Of a stretch of 64,000 nt of DNA, positions 8,834-17,882 are shown one piece after another. The stretch's first letter is position 1. Each line of letters opens with the position of its first letter. A program made the translations under genes and the position numbers. A model generated the notes under the pieces. That model was not told the origin of the DNA and made no database searches. It saw only the letters and a list, made by a program, of their open reading frames with translations. This DNA comes from Streptomyces mirabilis. GTDB lineage: Bacteria; Actinomycetota; Actinomycetes; Streptomycetales; Streptomycetaceae. The stretch lies in contig NZ_JBCJKP010000001.1 of the NCBI RefSeq assembly GCF_039503195.1, forward strand, positions 1,178,001 through 1,242,000. The letters run 5' to 3'.

Positions 8834-9922
8834 TCAGGCTATGAGCAGGCGGAGGCCGAGATCTGCCGCATCGAGGTCGGCGAGGTCGCGGTTGCGCTCG
8901 GTCCACCGGCCGGAATCGAGGTCGTCGCCGAGGCTCTGCACTGCCCGCTGCTCGGCCTCCGGCCCGACCCTCGTCCATACCGACATCGCGCGGCGCACGT
9001 GATCCTCCAGATACGCCGCCGGTCGGCGCCAGTACGCTTCGAAGAGGCCGTCGGTGCAGTCCCACGGAATTGGGACCGGCTCCGCGCGGGCGCCGATCGC
9101 GTCGGCCATCCCACCAAGAGAGGGAAATTTTGCGAGGACGGCGGCGAACTCGGGCAAGTAGTCGCGGGTCAGCCAGAACCGGTCCTGCCATCCGGGCTCG
9201 TCGGTGTCGAACGTGAGCACCACCACGCGGCGGGCCACGCGCCGCATCTCGCGCAGCCCCGCTATCGGGTCACCCCAATGGTGAACGGTGGAGACGGCCA
9301 TCGCGACGTCGAAGGAGTGGTCCTCGAACGGCAGGCTCTCCGCGGCGGCGGCCACGCATGGCGCCGAGCCGGGAGGCCGCTGCCCCCGCATGACCGCCGA
9401 TGGCTCCACCGCGGTCACGTCGCGATCAGCAGGCTCGTAGGAGCCGGTGCCGGCCCCGACGTTCAGCACCATCTGCGCGTCCCCGAGCGCGTCCCAGATC
9501 TGCGCGGCGATCCGCGGCTCGGTACGCCGTGTCGCGGTGTAAGCGCCGCCGATCGCGTCGTACAGTCGCGCACCGAGCATCTCCAGCTGTTCCTCCGGTG
9601 TCACCTTCAGTCCCTTTGCTCGTGCCTCAAGTTCCCTGTCGATGGCCGCCACCATGGCATCAGTGCGATCACGCCGTTCCAGCAGCAGGCCGCGCAGCCG
9701 ACGCAGGTGCGCGACCGTGTCGGTGGACGGGTCGCCGACCAGTTCCGCAACCTCCCGCAGACCGAAGCCCAGCCGCCGGTAGGCCAGCACCTCTCTCAGC
9801 CGCTCCACGTCGCCCGCCGAGTAGGCCCGGTACCCGGCCGCGGTCCGCGCCGACGGACGCACGAGCCTGATCTCGTCATAGTGATGCAGCGTGCGGACGC
9901 TCACGCCGGCCAGCTCGGCCAG
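8834..9922 (-). CDS. MerR DNA-binding domain fused to SAM methyltransferase, 5' end lost
   Basis: Reading leftward, residues LAELAGVSVRTLHHYDEIRL start a MerR winged helix and dimerisation helix of about 115 residues, missing only the first eight or so. At about 9570 the sequence passes in frame from KGLKVTPEEQLEMLG into ARLYDAIGGAYTATRR and a class I methyltransferase with motif I VLNVGAGTGSYEP, then AAESLPFEDHSFDVAM and VSTVHHWGDP. The 5' end is replaced by IS5 transposase DNA at about 9922, so no native start remains. Whether the MerR-methyltransferase join is natural or a deletion is open. Confidence 0.7.
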   Translation of the reverse strand: MAELAGVSVRTLHHYDEIRLVRPSARTAAGYRAYSAGDVERLREVLAYRRLGFGLREVAELVGDPSTDTVAHLRRLRGLLLERRDRTDAMVAAIDRELEARAKGLKVTPEEQLEMLGARLYDAIGGAYTATRRTEPRIAAQIWDALGDAQMVLNVGAGTGSYEPADRDVTAVEPSAVMRGQRPPGSAPCVAAAAESLPFEDHSFDVAMAVSTVHHWGDPIAGLREMRRVARRVVVLTFDTDEPGWQDRFWLTRDYLPEFAAVLAKFPSLGGMADAIGARAEPVPIPWDCTDGLFEAYWRRPAAYLEDHVRRAMSVWTRVGPEAEQRAVQSLGDDLDSGRWTERNRDLADLDAADLGLRLLIA

Positions 9923-10387
9923 ACAGCCAGGAGCAGGCCGAGGGTGTCCACCCCGATATGGCGCTTGCGGCCTGCGATTTTCTTGCCGGTCGATGCCCTG
10001 GCTGGTCGCGGGCACGTTCGCGGAAGTCTTCACGCTCTGCGCGTCCAGCACGCAGGCGGTTGGCTCGCTGTCGCGGCCTTCGGCTTCCCGGACCAGACGG
10101 CGCAGGAGGCCGTTGAGTTGGTCGAAGATGCCTTCTTTTTGCCAGGCGGCGAAGTAGCCGTAGACCGTTTCCCACGGCGGGAAGTCGTGGGGCAGGTAAC
10201 GCCAGGCAATGCCGGTGCGGTCGACGTAGAGGATGGCGCCCATGAGGCGGCGCAGGTCATGCTCGGGCGGCCGGCCGATGTCGAGCCCCTTGCCTCTGCG
10301 TTCGGCCCGCCAGGTGGTGAGCGTGGGCTCGATCAGTTCCCAGCGCGCATCGGAGAGGTCGCTGGGATACGGGCGGTGTCGCGTCAT
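9923..10387 (-). mobile_element. IS5-family transposase N-terminal remnant
   Basis: From the ATG at 10385-10387 the sequence reads MTRHRPYPSDLSDARWELIE, then RTGIAWRYLPHDFPPWETVY and the first DDE aspartate in CVLDAQSVKTSANV. A single-base frameshift at about 9991 follows; the correct frame then gives GKKIAGRKRHIGVDTLGLLL, and homology stops where MerR begins. The catalytic core after the first Asp is gone, so the copy is dead. It lies head-to-head with a second IS5-type element at 10681. Confidence 0.8.
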
Positions 10388-10680
10388 GTTTCGGTAGTAC
10401 CGTCGAGCAGGCCGCCTCCCCAGGGCGCAAACGAGGTCAACTGGGGGCGCGTTGGGATCAGACAGCAGCAACGCAACGAAACCGGTCGCCGAACGACGAC
10501 ACGAATCCCTTGCTCCGCATTAGGCACGTCTGCCCCGAGAGCCCCATACCGGCTCGGTCTACGAATCGCCACCAAACAACCTCAGCGGGACAAAACGCCC
10601 TTTAAGAGCTCGTAACAGGATCTTGGTGAGATGTCCTGGTCGGGCGTGACCGGTGTGACGATTCGGCCGTTCGTGATGCT
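10388..10680. other. gap between two divergent IS5-type remnants
   Basis: No gene is evident. GAGCTCGTAACAGGATC at about 10606-10622 resembles the outer end of IS5-type elements of the ISL2/IS1647 kind and probably marks the left end of the following transposase gene. No matching right end was found after 11486. The rest is low-complexity leader of the two elements. Confidence 0.35.
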
Positions 10681-11486
10681 GTGAGTACTCGGCCGTGGAT
10701 CGTGGGCGACGACTTGTGGGCACTGATCGAGCCGCTGCTGCCACCCTGGCCCGAGAAGTCACCGGGGCCACGGCCGGTGGCTGACCGACACTGTTTGCGG
10801 GGCATCCTGTACGTCCTCTACAACGACTTAGCCTGGCAACTCCTGCCGCTGGAGATGGGGTTGGGCTCCGGGCAGACCTGCTGGCGACGCCTGGAACGTT
10901 GGCAGCAGGCAGGGTCTTCGACCAGCTACACCGGATCCTGCTGGCCGAACTGAACGCGGCCGGCCGCCTTGACTGGTCGAGGGCCTGCGTGGACGGCTCT
11001 CACCTCCGCGCGAAAAAGGGGGCTCCGACACCGGTCCGTCGCCGGTCGACCGGCGGAAAACGGGCAGCAAACACCACTTGATCCGCGACGGACGCGGCAC
11101 TCCGCTCAAGGTCATCACGACCGCGGCAAACGTCAACGACGTCACCCAGACCCTCGCCCTGGTCGACGGCATCCCGCCCGTCGCGGGCCGCCCCGGCCGT
11201 CCCCGCAGACGCCCCGAGGCCCTGCTCGGCGACAAGGGCTACGACTCCAACGCCAACCGCGAGAGCTGCACAAACGCCGGATCCTGCCGGTCATCTCCCG
11301 CAAGGGGGTCCCGAACATCCAGGGCCCGGGCAAGCTCCGCTACGTCGTCGAGCAGACGTTCGCCCTGCTCCACCACTTCAAAAGACTCGCGTCCGCTGGG
11401 AACAACGCACCGAACTCCACAACGCCTTCGTATCCCTGGCCTGCAGCCTCATCTGCTGGAGACGTCTCAACAGGCCCGAATCATGA
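10681..11486 (+). mobile_element. IS5-family transposase, several frameshifts
   Basis: A GTG start gives MSTRPWIVGDDLWALIEPLL and RGILYVLYNDLAWQLLPLEM, then the frame changes three or more times: GRVFDQLHRILLAELNAAGR with DGSHLRAKKG, then TPLKVITTAANVNDVTQTLA and LLGDKGYDSNANRE, then KRRILPVISRKGVPNIQGPG, then RVRWEQRTELHNAFVSLACS. The pieces together cover a full DDE transposase of about 270 residues. The protein is certainly non-functional unless the frameshifts are sequencing errors. The breaks lie near 10905, 11075, 11270 and 11390. Confidence 0.8.
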
Positions 11487-11490
11487 CGGT

Positions 11491-11744
11491 TCAGAAGGGC
11501 AGCGGTTCGGCGTCCAGTGACTCGGTGTATCCCAGGGCCCACCGTCCGGGAACGGTCTCGCAGATCGCCTCCAGGTCGGCCCGGGTCCGGCCCCGAACGT
11601 GCAGCCAGCTGTGGGCGCCCAAGCCGTCCTGGCGTAGCAACTGTCCCGGGGCGGAGAACCAACGCACTGGAAAGTCCTCCGGACCCGTCCACACGTCCAC
11701 ATCGGATAGTCGGGCAACGCGACCCGCTGGAAGCGTTCGGGCAC
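11491..11744 (-). pseudogene. small unrecognised protein, one frameshift
   Basis: A GTG-started frame reads PERFQRVALPDYPMW and then shifts by one base at about 11697 into DVWTGPEDFPVRWFSAPG and ADLEAICETVPGRWALGYTE. Adding one G restores one protein of about 85 residues. It sits 12 bp after the F420-type oxidoreductase on the same strand and would be the last gene of that operon. The family is not recognised. Confidence 0.5.
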
Positions 11745-11756
11745 CGCCCCAAGTAC

Positions 11757-12212
11757 TTAGTGCACGGGGGCGTGAATGATGGTGTCGACGGCGATGGTCA
11801 GCAGGATCCGAGTCTGTCCCGGGCCGCCGTAGGAGGTGTAGGGCCGACCGGTGTACTTCTGGGAGAGGCGTTCGACGTTCTCGGCGGCACCGTCGGTGGT
11901 GGCGGCGGTCACGTGCCCCTTTACCCCGAAGTAGCGGGTTGTGTCGTCGGGGTCGGTGATAGTCAGAGCGACGCGCGGGTCACGTTGTACGTTCTTCGCC
12001 TTGCGGTAGCCCTCGACGGTGTTGATGAGGATGTTTTCGCTGTCGGTGTCCACCCAGGTTTGCGTGAGCTGGGGCGAGCCGTCGGGCATCGTCGTGGCGA
12101 TGAAGCAGGGACTCGGCCGCCGCAGCAGTTCGAGGAGTTCGGTCGGCAGAGCCGCCACGAGATCGTGCCCTTCTGCAAGGAGGTCGGTTGAGGGAGGTCG
12201 CGGCGCAGGCAT
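11757..12212 (-). CDS. PPOX-class F420-dependent oxidoreductase
   Basis: The 151-residue split-barrel protein has the family's early strand CFIATTMPDGSPQLTQTWVD and the later RKAKNVQRDPRVALTITDP. Actinobacterial members reduce substrates with F420H2, but the substrate here is unknown. It follows the epoxide hydrolase by only 6 bp on the same strand, so the two are very likely co-transcribed and the pair may process a common epoxide or quinone-like compound (inference). Confidence 0.82.
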   Translation of the reverse strand: MPAPRPPSTDLLAEGHDLVAALPTELLELLRRPSPCFIATTMPDGSPQLTQTWVDTDSENILINTVEGYRKAKNVQRDPRVALTITDPDDTTRYFGVKGHVTAATTDGAAENVERLSQKYTGRPYTSYGGPGQTRILLTIAVDTIIHAPVH

Positions 12213-12218
12213 CCGTGC

Positions 12219-13376
12219 TCAGCGCACGGAGCGGAAAGTGGCCCGGACGTCATCGGTGAAGCGTTTCGGCTGCTCCAGGGCTGCGAAGTGGCCTCCTGCG
12301 GCGGGTTCGCTGAAGTGGATCACGTTGCTGTAGCGGCGCTCGATCCAGCGCCTGGACTTTCGCACGTGTTCCTCGGGGAACATGCTGAATCCGGTGGGCA
12401 CGGTGATGGGTTCGGCGGGGGTCGGCGCGGAGGGGCGGGGTGCCCGGGCCATTTCCCAGTACATTCGGGCGGAGGATGCTCCGGTGTTGGGAAGCCAGTA
12501 CAGCATGATGGTGTCGAGTAGTTCGTCGAGGGTGAATGACGCTTCCGCGTCTCCTGGTGTGCCGCAGGTGTCCTGGTACATCGCGTAGATCCAGGCGGCC
12601 AAGCCGATGGGGGACTCCGCGAGGGAGTAACCGATGGTCTGCGGACGGGTTGCCTGTTGTTTGGCGTAGCCCGAAAGGTTCTCCCAGAACCAGCCGGCGC
12701 TGTCGAGCATGGCCTGTTCCTGCGCGGTGGCGTCCTTGATCTCCTCGGGTGTGGGCGGGAACATGGCGAAGTTGAGGTGCAGTCCGACGCAGCCGTCCGG
12801 GGCCGCGCGACCGATCTCGTCGGTGACCGCGCAGCCGAGATCGCCGCCCTGTGCACCCCACCGCTGGTACCCGAGTCGGTCCATCAGGGTGACCCAGGCG
12901 TCGGCGATCCGGCGAAATCCCCAGCCGGGTGCGGTCGGCCGGTCGGAGAATCCGAATCCCGGCAGCGATGGCACCACGAGGTGGAAAGCGTCGCGCGGAT
13001 CGCCGCCGTGGGCCGCGGGGTCGGTCAGCGGGCCGATGACCTTGTGGAAGTCGAGGACCGAGCTGGGCCATCCGTGGGTCACGATCAAGGGGAGGGCCTC
13101 CGGTTCCGGCGAGCGCACGTGGAGGAAGTGGATTCCCAGACCGTCGATGGTGGTGCGGGACTGGCCGAAGCCGTTGAGGGTTTTCTCGCACCGCCGCCAG
13201 TCGTAGGTGTGGAGCCAGTAGTCGTGCAGGGCGCGAACCTTGGCCAGTTGGGAGCCCTGGCTCGTGTCGGGCACGGTTTCGGCGTCGGGCCACCGTGTGC
13301 GGGAGAGGCGTTCGCCCAGGTCAGTCAGCTGCTCGTCGGGAATGGACAGTATGAAGGGCTCGATCAGTTCCGACAT
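12219..13376 (-). CDS. epoxide hydrolase (EHN domain, alpha/beta fold)
   Basis: The 385-residue protein has the N-terminal EHN domain (LGERLSRTRWPDAE, HDYWLHTYDWRRCE) followed by an alpha/beta-hydrolase. The HGWP oxyanion motif is in LIVTHGWPSSVLDFH, the nucleophile Asp in GAQGGDLG, and the catalytic His in AGGHFAALEQP. It hydrates epoxides to diols. A paralogue with the same architecture is at 19.1 kb. The upstream padR gene, 75 bp away on the same strand, is the obvious candidate regulator. Confidence 0.9.
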   Translation of the reverse strand: MSELIEPFILSIPDEQLTDLGERLSRTRWPDAETVPDTSQGSQLAKVRALHDYWLHTYDWRRCEKTLNGFGQSRTTIDGLGIHFLHVRSPEPEALPLIVTHGWPSSVLDFHKVIGPLTDPAAHGGDPRDAFHLVVPSLPGFGFSDRPTAPGWGFRRIADAWVTLMDRLGYQRWGAQGGDLGCAVTDEIGRAAPDGCVGLHLNFAMFPPTPEEIKDATAQEQAMLDSAGWFWENLSGYAKQQATRPQTIGYSLAESPIGLAAWIYAMYQDTCGTPGDAEASFTLDELLDTIMLYWLPNTGASSARMYWEMARAPRPSAPTPAEPITVPTGFSMFPEEHVRKSRRWIERRYSNVIHFSEPAAGGHFAALEQPKRFTDDVRATFRSVR

Positions 13377-13451
13377 GGTGCATGCTCCATATGGTCCGCA
13401 TATTGGTCGCGAAGGTTGCAGGGTGGTACGTGCTGGCGTGGTGCCCGGCGA

Positions 13452-14027
13452 TCAGGGGTTTCCGGGCCGGCGGGTCCGCTCGTCGGCGACGATCTCGGGC
13501 ACCGCGTTCAGGACTTCTTGGAGCCAGGCAACTTCGGCGCGCAGCCGGTGCGCGCCGTGGCTGACCGCGAGGGACTCGCTCACCGTCAGGTAGCCGCTGT
13601 CGATGGCATGCGCGTTCAGCGCCTCGGTGGTGGACAGCATGGAGGAGAGCTCGTCCAGCCGGGAGGTGATGACGGCGTGGAGATCATCCAGTTTCTCGGG
13701 GTCCAGGCGGGTGAGGGCCAGGTCGAAGGGGTCCGGTTTCATCCAGATGTGGGTAAGCCCCTGCGACTGCAGTTCCCGGAGCCTCCGCCGCCCTTCGTCT
13801 GTGATGCCGTAGACCTGACGCTCGGGCAGATTGCCTTCTCGCTCGACCCGTATCTCGGCGAGCAGCCCTTCGGACAGCAGCCGTTTGATCGCCTGGTACA
13901 GGCTGCCTACCGACACGTCCGTCCACAGGTGCAGATGTTCCTGCTCTGCCTGGAGACGGACCCTGTGCCCGTGCATCTCGCCGTTCCTCGCGAACGTGTC
14001 GAGGATGAACAACCTGATGGATGACAT
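13452..14027 (-). CDS. PadR-family transcriptional regulator
   Basis: The 191-residue protein has a PadR winged helix (VSVGSLYQAIKRLLSEGLLA, ERQVYGITDEGRRRL) and a C-terminal Vir_act_alpha_C helical domain. It lies upstream of the epoxide hydrolase group on the same strand. Two direct repeats of AGTACTC directly abut its own start codon, which suggests autoregulation. PadR proteins commonly repress detoxification genes in response to aromatic or xenobiotic ligands. Confidence 0.87.
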   Translation of the reverse strand: MSSIRLFILDTFARNGEMHGHRVRLQAEQEHLHLWTDVSVGSLYQAIKRLLSEGLLAEIRVEREGNLPERQVYGITDEGRRRLRELQSQGLTHIWMKPDPFDLALTRLDPEKLDDLHAVITSRLDELSSMLSTTEALNAHAIDSGYLTVSESLAVSHGAHRLRAEVAWLQEVLNAVPEIVADERTRRPGNP

Positions 14028-14029
14028 AC

Positions 14030-14050
14030 GAGTACTCTCGCATGAGTACT
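14030..14050. promoter_or_regulatory. direct repeat at the padR start, possible autoregulatory site
   Basis: GAGTACT occurs at 14030-14036 and 14044-14050, spaced 14 bp start to start, each centred on the palindrome AGTACT. The repeats cover the ribosome-binding region of the leftward padR gene. They could be an operator for the PadR dimer. Confidence 0.4.
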
Positions 14051-14236
14051 GGCTCGTGGCAAACTTGGGCAGAGAGATCGGACTTGGAGATCCCTATGCC
14101 ATAAGACGCTTCGGCCAGCGGGCTCGCGCCACCGGAGTCGGTCTGGATGGCTGTCGCTTCATATCCCGCGCTCCCACGGACGCAGAGCGTCGGGTACCAC
14201 CTATACCCGTGAACTCGCGCCGCTGTTTGCGGTGAC

Positions 14237-14570
14237 GGATGCGGTAGCAGTCGGCGGGGGATGTCCGGGCGATGAGACAAATGTGTTCGCGCGCCTGGCT
14301 ACTGATCGTTCTGGGGCGTCCCCCGCTCCATTGCGGGTCCAGCGCGTCGAACCCCCGCTCGTTGAACGCGTGGATGACGTCACAGACGTGGTCGGCGCTG
14401 ACCTGCATCAACGAGGTGATGTCCGGCACCGACTGGCCCTGGGCCGACATCATCACCAAGATGGCCCGCCGCAGCTTCACCGGATCCTTCGCGGTCCGGC
14501 TGATCCGCTGCAGCCGCCGACCCTCCTCCATGCTCACCGGCCGGACAAACACTTCAGAACGGCGTCCCAC
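14237..14570 (-). mobile_element. IS630-family transposase N-terminal remnant
   Basis: A GTG with GGAGG upstream starts GRRSEVFVRPVSMEEGRRLQ, continuing through DITSLMQVSADHVCDVIHAF and ALDPQWSGGRPRTISSQARE. This is the helix-turn-helix half of an IS630-type transposase. Homology stops after about 110 residues and the DDE catalytic domain is absent, so the element is a dead fragment. Confidence 0.75.
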
Positions 14571-14716
14571 GGCACCTCCGTGATCACGACCTGGAAGGAG
14601 CCTGCCGGGCAACGGACGACGGGTCAATTACCCGACCAAGGATCCGAGACGAGCCACCTGGTCGGCGACTACGTCCCAGTTCCCCAGGACCCGAGACTTC
14701 CTGGCACGCCCAGCGC

Positions 14717-15076
14717 GTGAGCGACACGGTCTTCGAGCGTCCGGACGATGGGTGGCCCTGCGCCACCACCACGTTCGCGATTGACACCTCCACCGCGACG
14801 GAGGCCGAGCTTCGCGTGCTGATGTGGATCCACCACAGCTACGAGGACGACCTTCGCCAGGCGACAGTACTCTCCAGCACGTCGCCGCTCACCCTGCTCA
14901 CGCCGCGTCAGCGGCGCGGATGCCTGCCGACGCGCAACCATGCTGAGCCGGCCCCTCCCCGAGGCCGCCGCGTCGACCCAGCCCGCCCACCACCCTTCTT
15001 TCTTCTCCACCGGGCATGGGAGCAGCGGCAGCAGAGGGGATGTCAGGCCCCCGACCACGCGGAAATTGGGGGCTGA
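14717..15076 (+). CDS. hypothetical protein, weakly supported
   Basis: A GTG-started frame reads SDTVFERPDDGWPCATTTFA and EAELRVLMWIHHSYEDDLRQ with GC-rich third positions for about 60 codons. After that the residues become Arg/Pro-rich and unlike protein, so the 3' half may be chance. There is no clear ribosome site. It may be the start of a gene truncated at about 14.9 kb. The family is not recognised. Confidence 0.25.
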   Translation: MSDTVFERPDDGWPCATTTFAIDTSTATEAELRVLMWIHHSYEDDLRQATVLSSTSPLTLLTPRQRRGCLPTRNHAEPAPPRGRRVDPARPPPFFLLHRAWEQRQQRGCQAPDHAEIGG

Positions 15077-15849
15077 CCTGGGTCTACGCACAGGCGCTGA
15101 CAGGAGGTGGGGAACCCTTGATGCAATAGTCAGGTGCAACAGTGGCCGCAGTAGATGGTTCCAACAGTTGGTGTCTCAACACCTGCCGCTCACAGGAGAT
15201 GACCAACTCGTCGCCGTGTCCCGGCCCGCCCCCGGTCGGCGGGACACGAAGGAGCGTTGACCGTGCTTCGTGGCGACGAACCCGAGCGGAGCGGGCGCAC
15301 CAGCGGGGCCTACTTCAGCCGCCGCCGCTCCCGACAGCCGGCTGCCTTAGTGGCGTTGAACAGATCCGCGAGACCAACCCAGGATCGCGCAGCGACAGAT
15401 CCGCAGTGTCGACGACGGCTGAAAAGTGGACCGGTAGCGAACCCAAGCGTCGGAACTGGGTCACGATTCACGCGTCGCCGACACCGCAGGATGGCCGCAG
15501 CGCAGCGAAAGGGATCCCCACGGGTCCAGGAAGAGGCGTTGGCGATTGTCAGCTGCACACCGACAGGCGATCTACGCGAAATGATCCACGGCATCGTTCC
15601 ACCCGGCAGGACTCGGGGCGCACGCACCGACGAGTCAGCCGGTGGAGGCGAGTGTTGAGCCCGGTGTAGGGCTCATCGAGGCTACTCGCGCACTGACATG
15701 GCCCGGGCGGGTGCGGCCGAGAGCTCGACGACGTATCAAGATCCCAGAACCTGGACCGCAGGCTGCCGTGGTCGGCCCTGTGGTCGGGGCCGACCAGACG
15801 GCCCCGTCACCACCTGGTTGTCCCACACGGCGGTAGCAAGCCACGCAGG

Positions 15850-16509
15850 TGCGCATCCTGCGCGCTCTTTTCCCTCGCTCCTTGCGGCCCCCCGCGCAGG
15901 CAAACCAATGAGCCTCACAACACCGGCTGGTTGGGGCACGCCGTGCTGCGCACCAACAGACGAACGCTGCGCACTCGATGACAGAAGGGCCTGCGCACTG
16001 GACGCCAGAGACGACTGCGCAGTTGCGCAGCGCACGATTCGTTCGCCAGGCAGCGTCCGCAACCTCCTCCTTGGGCTGCACTGCGCATCCCGCCAGGACT
16101 ATCGATGGCCTCGTAGTAGTGCGCGCGACTGAGCTCGCCGCCGTTCTGCGCACGGGATGTCCGCGAGACGCACGGCACTACGAGTCACCCGGTGCCTCGG
16201 GCCTGGTCGGGCCCGTGGTCGGGTGACCACGACCCTGACCAGGACTTTCGTCTCTACTTCGTCATCATGGTCGGGGGCCTGTGGTCGGTGGTTTGGTCGG
16301 GGCCGGCTGGTAGTAACGCTCGCAGCGGCCACCCCGGCACGTCCGAACAGAGGCAGGGCGGCCTCGCCGAAGACAACGGCCCTCTGCGCACGGCCGGGGC
16401 GGCCGCCGTATCGGGCTGTGCGCAGGTTCCATCTCGGCGTGGTTGCGCACTAGCACAGACGGACGTCGTCAAGTGCGCAAGCACGCGGTGCGCAAGCACG
16501 CGGTGCGCA
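15850..16509. repeat. TGCGCA palindrome array
   Basis: The 6-bp palindrome TGCGCA starts at 15850, 15947, 15968, 15992, 16016, 16024, 16082, 16147, 16385, 16419, 16444, 16474, 16489 and 16504. Several intervals are 21-25 bp or 15 bp. The count far exceeds what base composition alone predicts for a 660-bp stretch. The last three copies fall in or next to the 15-bp tandem repeat GCAAGCACGCGGTGC. Confidence 0.6.
16477..16506. repeat. 15-bp exact tandem duplication
   Basis: GCAAGCACGCGGTGC occurs twice back to back, followed by the start of a third copy (GCA). It lies about 100 bp before the ISL3 transposase frame and inside the TGCGCA-rich stretch. Confidence 0.8.
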
Positions 16510-16609
16510 GTCGATGATCTCGGTGTGGGTGCTGTGGTGACGACGGCTCAGCCAAAGTGCGCGTCTGATTGCAGGACCGAACGACGTCCGTGGACGGTCG
16601 CTATCCCAG

Positions 16610-17827
16610 GTGGCGCGGGAGTTATGCGGCCGGGCGACCGCACGCCTCGCCGGCCTGCTGGCCGTGCCCGTTTCCCGCAGTACCGCACTGCGCCATCTGC
16701 GACGCCTGCCGCTGCCGCAGCAGGCGGTCCCGCGGGTGATCGGCGTGGACGATTTCGCCCTGCGCCGCCGCCACCGCTACGCCACGATCATCACGGATGC
16801 CGAAACCGGCCGACGCGTCGCGGTCCTGCCCGAAACCGGCCGACGCGTCGCGGTCCTGCCCGACCGCGAGAGGGCCACCCTGGAGTCCTGGCTGCGCAAA
16901 CATCCTGGTGTCGAGGTCGTGTGCCGCGACGGCTCCGCCACTTACGCCGAGGCCATCCGCCGTGCCCTGCCCGACGCGGTGCAGGTCAGCGACCGATGGC
17001 ACCTCTGGAGAAACCTCTGCGACAAAGTCCAGCTCGAGGTCCGCGCGCACACCGGCTGCTGGGCCACCATCAACCCGCCCCGCCCCGGCGGAGTACGCGA
17101 GCAGACCACCCGCGAACGCTGGAACAAGATCCACGACCTCCTCGGCCAGGGCATCGGCCTGCTCGACTGCTCCCGCCGCCTCGGCCTGGCCCTGAACACC
17201 GTCAAACGCTACGCCCGCATGCCCGAACCCCAGGCCCTGCGCATCGCCCCCGCCTACCGGCCCACCCTCGTCGACCCCTACCGCGACCATCTGCGCGCCC
17301 GCCGCGCGGCCGATCCAGCAGTTGCTGTCACCCAACTGCTGGGGGAGATACGAGAGTTGGGCTACACCGGCAGCGCGAACCTGCTGGTCCGCCACCTCAA
17401 CCAGGGCCGCGCTGAAGGCGACCGTCCCGTCACCACCCCACGTCACGCCAGCCGCCTCCTGCTTACCAACCCCGAAAACCTGCGTCCGAAGGAAGCGACC
17501 CTGCTGGAGAAGATCGCCAATGCCTGCCCGGAGATGACCGCACTCGCCGATCTCGTAGGCGGCTTCGCCACCCTGCTGAAACCGGCCGAGGGCAACGACG
17601 TGAAACTCACCGAGTGGATCACGGCCGCCCGTGCCGTCGACCTACCCCACCTGCGCAGTCTCACCAACGGCCTCGAAATCGACCGGCCCGCCGTGAACGC
17701 CGGCCTCACGCTGCCCTACCACAACGGCCGCACCGAAGGCGTCAACACCCGCACCAAGAGGATCATGAGACAGATGCATGGACGCGCCGGATTCGACCTC
17801 CTCCGCCACCGCATCCTCCTACCCTGA
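16610..17827 (+). mobile_element. ISL3-family transposase, N-terminally short
   Basis: The 405-residue frame from a GTG has the ISL3 DDE core: first Asp in VIGVDDFALRRRHRYATI, second in PDAVQVSDRWHLWRNL, and the Glu in HNGRTEGVNTRTKRIMRQMH. The N-terminal zinc-binding region of about 100-120 residues seen in full ISL3 transposases is missing. An exact 30-bp tandem duplication at about 16801-16860 repeats ETGRRVAVLP. Its right end abuts the truncated peptide-binding-protein gene, which makes this the right boundary of the island. Confidence 0.85.
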
Positions 17828-17882
17828 CGGACACCCAGCGTCACCACCGACTACGGGCCAGACCCAAGATCCAGACACTCCC

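Larger units (their letters stand above)
15077..16609. other. 1.5-kb region without a convincing gene; TGCGCA-rich
   Basis: All six frames give only Arg/Pro-rich or unprotein-like readings. The best candidate is a GTG at 15263 with AAGGAG eight bases upstream, but its 130 codons lack the usual third-position bias. The region instead holds repeated short motifs: TGCGCA at least 14 times between 15850 and 16509, a 15-bp exact tandem repeat at 16477-16506, and GGTCGGG-type repeats at about 15770-15800 and 16195-16310. It could be an origin, transfer or regulatory locus of a former mobile element, or decayed DNA. Confidence 0.5.

Noticed and set aside
15263..15658. Possible 131-codon gene with AAGGAG and GTG
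   Set aside because: The ribosome site is good, but codon third positions lack the genome's bias and the product is Arg-rich without recognisable features.
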